DNA from: JAJCYL01 sp963664285
Lineage (GTDB): Bacteria; Bacteroidota; Bacteroidia; Cytophagales; Cyclobacteriaceae
NCBI GenBank assembly: GCA_963664285.2
Contig: CAXXNX010000047.1
Coordinates: 186,001 to 250,000 of the forward strand
Direction: 5' to 3'
Length of the DNA stretch: 64,000 nucleotides
Positions 57,942-64,000 of the stretch are shown here, one piece after another. Position 1 is the stretch's first letter. Each line of letters starts with the position of its first letter. Made by a program: the position numbers and the translations under genes. The notes beneath the pieces are model-generated. The model saw only the letters and a list, made by a program, of their open reading frames with translations. It was not told the DNA's origin and made no database searches.

Positions 57942-59087
57942 ATGGATCAGAAAATTAACATACCAAAAATCCCTTTTGTTGATCTAAGGACTCAATACCT
58001 TAATATTAAGGAGGAGATAAATAAAGCTATTCAGGACGCAATTGATAGTAATGCTTTTATCAATGGTCCTGCGGTTCATCAGTTCAAAAATGAATTGAGT
58101 GAATATATGGGCGGATGCCATGTGGTGCCCTGTGCCAACGGAACAGATGCGTTGCAGATTGCACTGATGACATTGGGATTGGAACCGGGCGATGAGGTAA
58201 TACTGCCAGTACATACCTATGTGGCCACGGCTGAGGTGATTGCGCTTCTCAGGTTAAAGTCGGTTTTCGTGGATGTCGATCCGGATCGGTTTACCATTGA
58301 CTTTAACCAGATTTCTGAGGCCATTACATCAAAAACCAAAGCTATTGTTCCGGTGCATTTATATGGTCAGGGGGCGGATATGGAGCCTCTTATGGAAATC
58401 GCCGAAAAAAATGGACTGAAAGTGGTTGAAGACAATGCCCAGGCGATTGGTGGTGAATACATTTTTAATGATGGTTCATTTAAGAAACTGGGAACCATTG
58501 CTGACCTGGGAACAACGTCGTTCTATCCAGCCAAAAACCTGGGAGCCTTCGGCGACGGGGGTGCCCTATTCACCCATAATAAAGAACTGGCTGAAAAGGC
58601 CTGGCTAGTTGCCAATCATGGCCAACGAATTAAGTATCATCATGACTTAATCGGTTGTAATTCCCGACTAGACAGTTTGCAAGCCGCAATTCTTAGTGTA
58701 AAATTGAAGTACCTCGATCAATTTATAGAAAGCCGCCAAACGCTTGCAGAATACTACGATAACGAATTGGGTTCAATTGAGGGGATTAAAATACCTCAAC
58801 GGTTCTCCAATACTACACTTGTATTTCATCAGTACACTTTGACAGTTAATGAAAACAGAGATGAGTTTAAACAGTTTTTGGCTGATCAGGGTGTTCCATC
58901 AGTTATTTATTACCCGGTACCCCTGCATTTACAGAAAGCCTATAGCTCCCTCGATTATCCGGAAGGCAGTTTTCCGGTTACCGAACGGCTCTCAAAGACA
59001 ATATTGAGTTTACCAATGCATACCGAGATGAAGGATGAGCACCGAGAGTATATTGTGGGAAAGATTAAAGAGTATTTTAACGCTTAA
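57942..59087 (+). CDS. wbpE: DegT/DnrJ/EryC1/StrS sugar aminotransferase (WbpE-like)
   Basis: 381 residues from ATG 57942 (MDQKINIPKIPFVDLRTQYL); an ATG at 57924 is also in frame. It is a PLP enzyme: PCANGTDALQIAL (phosphate grip), VVEDNAQAIG, and catalytic Lys in SFYPAKNLGAFGDGG. With the neighbouring WbpD- and WbpB-like genes it fits transamination of UDP-3-keto-GlcNAcA on the way to UDP-2,3-diacetamido-uronic acids for surface polysaccharide. The frame is intact. Confidence 0.85.
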   Translation: MDQKINIPKIPFVDLRTQYLNIKEEINKAIQDAIDSNAFINGPAVHQFKNELSEYMGGCHVVPCANGTDALQIALMTLGLEPGDEVILPVHTYVATAEVIALLRLKSVFVDVDPDRFTIDFNQISEAITSKTKAIVPVHLYGQGADMEPLMEIAEKNGLKVVEDNAQAIGGEYIFNDGSFKKLGTIADLGTTSFYPAKNLGAFGDGGALFTHNKELAEKAWLVANHGQRIKYHHDLIGCNSRLDSLQAAILSVKLKYLDQFIESRQTLAEYYDNELGSIEGIKIPQRFSNTTLVFHQYTLTVNENRDEFKQFLADQGVPSVIYYPVPLHLQKAYSSLDYPEGSFPVTERLSKTILSLPMHTEMKDEHREYIVGKIKEYFNA

Positions 59088-59117
59088 CTGCAAATACTTT
59101 TCACTCTCAGCATCACG

Positions 59118-59171
59118 ATGAACCTCGATAACAAATCCATTCTCATCTTGGGGGGATGGTTACTTTTATAA
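59118..59171 (+). pseudogene. Possible remnant of a nucleotide-sugar SDR gene
   Basis: MNLDNKSILILGGW then stop. This resembles the N-terminal nucleotide-binding start of CapD/WbjB-type dehydratases (NKSILITGG). Only 17 codons remain, so the call is tentative. Confidence 0.3.
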
Positions 59172-59223
59172 TAATTTGGACCCACCCTTAACCCATCCGG
59201 TGGGGGATTAGAACGAAAAATAA

Positions 59224-59793
59224 ATGAGCTATTTCGCTCACGAATCTACATATATTGATGAAGGCTGCCAGATAGGCGACGGGACCAAGATCTGGCACTT
59301 CTCCCACATTATGTCTAATTGTGTGATCGGGGAGAATTGTAATATTGGTCAGAATGTGGTGGTATCTCCGGATGTAGTATTGGGTAATAATGTGAAGGTG
59401 CAAAACAATGTGTCCATTTATACGGGCGTAATTTGTGAAGACGATGTTTTCCTCGGGCCATCCATGGTCTTCACCAATGTAACCAATCCACGCAGTGCAC
59501 TAAACCGACGCGGGGAGTATTTTAAAACCCTTGTCAAGAAAGGAGCTTCAATTGGCGCTAATGTCACCATTGTTTGCGGCCATAATATTGGCCGTTTTGC
59601 TTTTATAGGAGCCGGAGCAGTGGTAACCAAGACCGTTCTGGATTATGCCTTAGTAGTAGGCAACCCAGCCAAACAAGTAGGTTGGATGTCTGAGTATGGT
59701 AATAGGCTGGAATTTGATGAGAAAGGAATTGCTATTTGTGAGGAGAATGGGGAGAAATATGCTCTTGAAGATGGAGTGGTGAGGAAAGTTTAG
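59224..59793 (+). CDS. wbpD: UDP-3-amino-sugar N-acetyltransferase (WbpD-like)
   Basis: 189-residue left-handed beta-helix acyltransferase with hexapeptide repeats (IGDGTKIWHFSHI, IGENCNIGQNVVV, LGNNVKVQNNVSI, IGANVTIVCGHNIG). The family signature VFTNVTNPRS and the ending VVGNPAKQVGWMSEYG are present. It acetylates the 3-amino group made by the WbpE-like enzyme. The frame is intact. Confidence 0.88.
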   Translation: MSYFAHESTYIDEGCQIGDGTKIWHFSHIMSNCVIGENCNIGQNVVVSPDVVLGNNVKVQNNVSIYTGVICEDDVFLGPSMVFTNVTNPRSALNRRGEYFKTLVKKGASIGANVTIVCGHNIGRFAFIGAGAVVTKTVLDYALVVGNPAKQVGWMSEYGNRLEFDEKGIAICEENGEKYALEDGVVRKV

Positions 59794-59870
59794 GGAGTCA
59801 GCAGTTGGAAACCGGAAGATTGAATCATTGGCAATTAAAATTAATCATCCTCTGAAAAATTATTCTCGCC

Positions 59871-59894
59871 TTCGACTGTGTCTTCACAGTCGAA
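59871..59894. terminator. Perfect hairpin downstream of wbpD
   Basis: TTCGACTGTG-TCTT-CACAGTCGAA, a 10-bp stem with 4-nt loop. There is no T-run after it, so it may be a processing or partial termination signal. Confidence 0.45.
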
Positions 59895-60029
59895 TTAGAT
59901 GGTTTTTGCGATACAACCATGGCGCAAATTAATTGATTAAGTAGAGAATAATCAACTAGCGTCATTGGCAGCAAAGCGAAGCCTGCCTGCAGGTCAGACA
60001 GAAATTCCATGAATAGGAGAATATTGAAC

Positions 60030-61140
60030 GCTGAGATCAACTAATAAGTGCAATTGAAGGATGAAAAAGCTTTTAAGGGCTTTTTCATCCTTCAATTGCC
60101 TGAGCAGTGCAATCTTTGGATTGCAAAATGTCAAAAAACTACACACATCTCAGTATTGATCAAAGGTATCAAATTGAAGCATTATTGAAAACAGGAGCTA
60201 CTCAAAAGGAGATTGCCTGTATCGTTCATTTTCACCCATCTACGATCTCACGTGAGCTTAAGCGAAATGTGTGGTTCAAGAGGTAGGGGAGCTGGTGTCT
60301 ATCGAACAGCAAATGCACAAAGGAGGACCAATCTTCGTCATCAAGAAAAGCCAAAAAGAGTGATTTTCACCAAACCCATGAAAGACTGGATAGTTAACCG
60401 GCTCCAAGAAGATAGATGGAGTCCTGAATTGATCAGCCATCAGGGAAAGAAAACGAGAGAATGTCCACTTAGCCATGAATGGATTTACCAATGGATATGG
60501 GAATGTAAGCACACCAACCACCAGGAGAACCAAGAATACAAACAACTATACACATATCTAAAACATGGCAAACGAAGGCGCAAACGAGGAAACAGAAAAG
60601 ATCGTAGAGGTATTATCCCGAATAGGGTATCAATTGAACAGCGACCCCAGATCATTAACAAAAGGGAACGATTGGGAGATATAGAAGTCGATTTAATGAT
60701 GGGTAAAAACCACAAAGGCTCTTTGTTGGTGATGACAGACCGAGCAAGTCTTTTTACCAGAATCAGAAAGATGCACAGTAAAAATGCCGATCAAATGGCC
60801 GAAGCTATTGTGGAGGAACTCTCTCAGGATAAACACAAACTGGAAACACTCACTTTTGATAATGATATGGCATTTTCTAAACATGAGTTGATTGCTCAAT
60901 CCCTTGATGTGGATGCCTATTTCACTCGTCCCTATACTAGTCAGGATAAAGGGACAGTTGAAAATAGGATTGGGGTAATCAGAAGGTTTTATCCTAAGAA
61001 AACAGATATTAGATTTGTTACAGAGGAGCAAATCAAAGTTGTTGAAAACAAAATCAATGAACGCCCTGTTAGAAAATTTAATTACCTAAACGCAAAGCAA
61101 GTGCTACAAAGGAAAATTGCACTTATTACTTGAACTTACA
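60030..61140 (+). mobile_element. IS30-family insertion sequence, copy 3
   Basis: 1111 bp (one base more than copy 1) with an AAC duplication (60027-60029, 61141-61143). It separates wbpD from wbpB. A 20-bp perfect hairpin (60051-60070 / 60079-60098) precedes the transposase. Confidence 0.93.
60128..61133 (+). pseudogene. IS30 transposase, frameshifted
   Basis: Starts MSKNYTHLSIDQRYQIEAL. An extra T near 60270 (GTGTGG instead of GTGGG) shifts the frame after the HTH (RELKRN). The catalytic part is intact in the second frame to 61133. Confidence 0.88.
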
Positions 61141-61175
61141 AACTCCCAATACTGAATGTTGTATATATCTAACTG

Positions 61176-62153
61176 ATGAAAAAATTCGCCCTCCTTGGCG
61201 CCGCCGGCTATATCGCTCCCCGCCACATGCGGGCCATTAAAGACACCGGGAATGATCTGGTTTCGGCGATGGACAAGTTTGACAGTGTAGGTGTTATTGA
61301 CAGTTATTTTCCCAGCGCAGACTTCTTTACGGAATTTGAACGATTTGACAGGCACCTGGATAAATTAAAGAGAGCAGGAAGCTCAATTGATTACCTGAGT
61401 GTGTGCACACCCAATTACCTGCATGATGCCCATATCAGATTCGGACTGCGACAAGGTGCAGATGTTATTTGCGAAAAACCCCTGGTTCTTAATCCCTGGA
61501 ACATCGATGGACTGAAAGAAATTGAAGCGGAGAGTGGGAAGAAGATCTTTAATATTCTGCAACTGCGTGTGCATCCCAGTATTATCGCGTTGAAGGAAAA
61601 AATAAGGACTGAGAAGAGTGATAAAAAGTACGAGGTAGATCTGACCTATCTTACTTCTCGTGGACATTGGTACTACACTTCCTGGAAAGGGAATATCAAT
61701 AAGTCAGGAGGTATTGCCACCAATATTGGTGTGCATTTCTATGACATGCTGAACTATCTCTTTGGCAAATTGCAGGAGAATATTGTGCATATCCATACCC
61801 ACGACCGGGCTGCCGGCTACCTCGAATATGAGAAAGCACGGGTTCGATGGTTTCTCAGTATTAACTACGAAACTTTACCCTCTGAGATAAAAGCCAATGC
61901 TGCTAGAACCTATCGTTCAATAACAGTCGATGGCGAAGAGATAGAGTTCAGTGGTGGGTTCGCAGATCTTCATACAACCAGTTATCAGGCAATTCTCCAA
62001 GGAAAGGGTTTTGGTATAGAGGAGGCCAGAGCATCAATCGAAACAGTCCATAACATAAGGACCAAAACACCAATTGGCTTAAAAGGAGAGTATCATTCCT
62101 TAGCTAAGTTGCCCTTAAACAAACATCCGTTTTTTAGAGGAAATAGTGATTGA
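61176..62153 (+). CDS. wbpB: Gfo/Idh/MocA UDP-sugar dehydrogenase (WbpB-like)
   Basis: 325 residues. The N-terminal Rossmann fold is FALLGAAGYIAPRHMRAI, then VCTPNYLHDAH and the family CEKPLVLNPW. GGIATNIGVHFYDML is the C-terminal substrate domain. The WbpB/WlbA group oxidises C3 of UDP-GlcNAcA, giving the substrate for the WbpE-like aminotransferase. Order here is E-D-B with IS30 between D and B. The frame is intact. Confidence 0.87.
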   Translation: MKKFALLGAAGYIAPRHMRAIKDTGNDLVSAMDKFDSVGVIDSYFPSADFFTEFERFDRHLDKLKRAGSSIDYLSVCTPNYLHDAHIRFGLRQGADVICEKPLVLNPWNIDGLKEIEAESGKKIFNILQLRVHPSIIALKEKIRTEKSDKKYEVDLTYLTSRGHWYYTSWKGNINKSGGIATNIGVHFYDMLNYLFGKLQENIVHIHTHDRAAGYLEYEKARVRWFLSINYETLPSEIKANAARTYRSITVDGEEIEFSGGFADLHTTSYQAILQGKGFGIEEARASIETVHNIRTKTPIGLKGEYHSLAKLPLNKHPFFRGNSD

Positions 62154-62338
62154 TAATAGTGATATCATAGTGCCATCTCAACGCCGACCCCTAACGCTGC
62201 GCCTTAGCTGGCTACAGAGCTGACTTAAAGGGTGACCCAACACATTGGAGCTTGTTCTAAAAGTAAACTCTGGATTCTTTTTCCAGAGCACCATTATCCC
62301 CTTTTTTGCTTCTCCCTATACCAAAGCTGCTATCTTAA

Positions 62339-63959
62339 CCCGAAAAATTCATAGTAGACAATAAAAAACAGGCATAAATTGCTTATATTGAGATAGTTAG
62401 ACAACAAAATAAGCAATTAATTTATGCCTGAATATAAGGAAAAAGATACCGTATTTTATCGAGGAAAACAAGCTTTTAAATTTGATTTTTCAGCATCAGC
62501 GATTAGCTCAGACGGAGCGATATTGTTAAGTGAAAAAGTAGAGAGAAAGACTGGTCTATTAAAAAGCTTCGCCGCACTGATTCCTGACTATCGAAACCCC
62601 TTTTTTATCGAATACACTTATGAAGAAATGCTTCGCCAACGGGTGTTTTTAATGATGCAGGGCTATCAGGATTGCAATGACGAACAAAAACTCCGAGAGG
62701 ATCCGGTGATCCGTAAAGTACTAGATAGCGGATTATGTTCCCAGCCTACTTTAAGTCGATTTGAAAACAAGGCCGATCGGAGTCTGATCTACCAGATGAG
62801 TCAATGGTTTGTAGACCGTTATGTAGAGGAGTTGAAAGAGAAGACTGGTCAAATCATCATTGATGTAGATGGTACCGATGACCCTACTCATGGATCCCAA
62901 CAACTCAGTTTGTATAATGGCTATTATGGACAGACTATGTACCATGAGTTGTTCTTTAAGGACGGGAACACCGGTCAGGTCATTTTACCAGTACTACGTC
63001 CGGGCAATTGTCACTCCAACAAATGGTTTGTGGCCTTATTGAAAAGGATTGTCATTAAAATCAGAAAAAAACTGCCCTCAGTAAAGATCCTTATTCGAGC
63101 GGATAGTGGCTTTTCAGGAGCATCTTTTTATCGGATAGCTAAGCAGTTTGACCTTCAATTTTGTTTAGGTATTAGTAGTAATGAAGTTTTAAAGACTTTT
63201 ACCAAACAGACTATCATTGAAGTAAAAAAGGAATATGCTTCAAAAATCATCAAACATCAAGAGTTTGTTGGCCCGTTTACTTACCAGGCCAAAAGCTGGG
63301 ATCGTTCTGAAAAGCTGTACGCCAAAGTGGAGTCTACCGGAAAAGGAATGAATGTCCGTTACTTTGTGAGCAACTTTGAAGCGATGACCGCTCAACAGAT
63401 TTACTTTGATTTTTATGTCAAGCGAGGTGATGCCAGTGAAAATCGAATAAAGGAACTCAAAAACATGACTTATTCCGACCGGCTTTCCTGTCATCGCTAC
63501 TGGGCCAATTTCATGCGTTTAATCATCGCTACCCTCTGTTATGAAATGTTCCGGCAGATTAAATTATTAATTGCCAAAACAAAACACCACTTTGCTAAAC
63601 GATGGCAAGTGGACAATATCCGGCTTTACCTGATGAAGGTTGGGGCGTGCCTGAAAGAAAGGAAAAGATCATTGACAATACAATTCTCAAGAGCCTTTAG
63701 ATATCAATACCTGCTGGGCGATTTGCTTACGGTGAACTGACCGATCAGTTAAACAGTTTGGTTTAATCAAAAAAATGTTCTTCCATAAGAACACAATAGT
63801 GCTTTGACTGAAAATTGAAAAATTCTAACAAAAAAACGCTCTAATGTCCTTTGAAATCCAGAAACCTGGTTGATCTTCAAATTAATACATACACTCCAAT
63901 CAAAAATAGTTAGCAACCCATTATTAATCCCAAAATTGGTGGCCTATGAATAATGCGGG
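62339..63959 (+). mobile_element. IS1380-family insertion sequence, copy 9
   Basis: Complete 1621 bp, TTAA at 62335-62338 and 63960-63963. Intergenic DNA at 62154-62334 before it holds no recognisable gene. Confidence 0.95.
62424..63740 (+). CDS. IS1380 transposase
   Basis: Intact 438 residues, common sequence version. Confidence 0.95.
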   Translation: MPEYKEKDTVFYRGKQAFKFDFSASAISSDGAILLSEKVERKTGLLKSFAALIPDYRNPFFIEYTYEEMLRQRVFLMMQGYQDCNDEQKLREDPVIRKVLDSGLCSQPTLSRFENKADRSLIYQMSQWFVDRYVEELKEKTGQIIIDVDGTDDPTHGSQQLSLYNGYYGQTMYHELFFKDGNTGQVILPVLRPGNCHSNKWFVALLKRIVIKIRKKLPSVKILIRADSGFSGASFYRIAKQFDLQFCLGISSNEVLKTFTKQTIIEVKKEYASKIIKHQEFVGPFTYQAKSWDRSEKLYAKVESTGKGMNVRYFVSNFEAMTAQQIYFDFYVKRGDASENRIKELKNMTYSDRLSCHRYWANFMRLIIATLCYEMFRQIKLLIAKTKHHFAKRWQVDNIRLYLMKVGACLKERKRSLTIQFSRAFRYQYLLGDLLTVN

Positions 63960-64000
63960 TTAACAATTGATGGCGCTCGCAGGTCTCACTCGTAAACAAG

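Noticed and set aside
60260..60280. Programmed frameshift in IS30 copy 3
   Set aside because: The other complete copy encodes the whole transposase in one frame, so the extra base is a mutation.
1..64000. CRISPR arrays, rRNA operons, prophage structural genes, toxin-antitoxin or restriction systems
   Set aside because: No spaced repeats, rRNA sequence or recognisable genes of these kinds were seen; the repeats are all transposon-derived or the short ones listed.

Overview
The window looks like a chromosomal segment of a marine-type Bacteroidota bacterium, probably Cytophagales-like. The signs are low-GC DNA, Bacteroidota-style -7 boxes (TAnnTTTG), an archaeal/eukaryote-type ProS, a Porin_10-like outer-membrane protein, a TonB receptor with a carboxypeptidase-regulatory N-terminal domain, a type IX secretion cargo remnant and YebC/LpxK/LolD/SucC of that phylum's kind. 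The genus cannot be named from the sequence. Insertion sequences occupy roughly a third of the window. IS1380 occurs eight times at or near full length (1621 bp, TTAA or CTAA target duplications), plus one ISNCY-broken copy and one 187-bp remnant. There are also IS30 (two full, one partial), ISNCY (one full, one partial), IS1595 (one, itself broken) and IS200 (two). Many accessory genes carry insertions, frameshifts or stops, whereas most housekeeping genes are intact.

Layout. 1-3773: a secreted Tyr/Gly-rich protein, proS, a MITE-like repeat, and a small gene followed by an XRE/S24 LexA-like regulator preceded by two palindromes. 3770-8600: an FGGY (gluconokinase-like) pseudogene cut by two IS1380 copies, behind miaE. 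9245-13319: frameshifted porin, lpxK, a small conserved gene and yebC. 13475-18221: IS30, then an EamA transporter gene broken by IS1595, which is itself broken by IS1380. 18528-20912: lolD, sucC, tRNA-Arg with a nearby duplicate of its 3' end, and a terminator. 20947-30044: an IS mosaic (IS1380/ISNCY/IS30), a decayed adenylate cyclase-TPR gene with IS200, a decayed type IX secretion cargo gene and another IS1380.

30045-55318 holds the most interesting content: a divergent nonribosomal peptide locus. The minus-strand arm is HupE-like permease, NRPS (C-A), A-tail+PCP, carrier-like+thioesterase, GAMT-like methyltransferase and Sfp-type phosphopantetheinyl transferase. The plus-strand arm is TonB receptor, stand-alone A domain, free carrier protein, and an NRPS whose adenylation domain is interrupted by a Cys-rich PP-loop ATPase domain. 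A second, decaying copy of the thioesterase-methyltransferase-PPTase cassette follows. An acyl-CoA dehydrogenase pseudogene and an FkbM methyltransferase sit at the other edge. A TonB receptor at the head of one arm and a metal-permease-like protein at the head of the other suggest a metal-binding peptide (inference). The PP-loop domain could introduce sulfur (thioamide) or nitrogen (amidine). Several genes of the locus are now broken, so the product may no longer be made.

57942-62153 encodes three enzymes of UDP-2,3-diacetamido-uronic acid sugar synthesis (WbpE-, WbpD- and WbpB-like), split by IS30. An IS1380 copy fills almost all of the right end.
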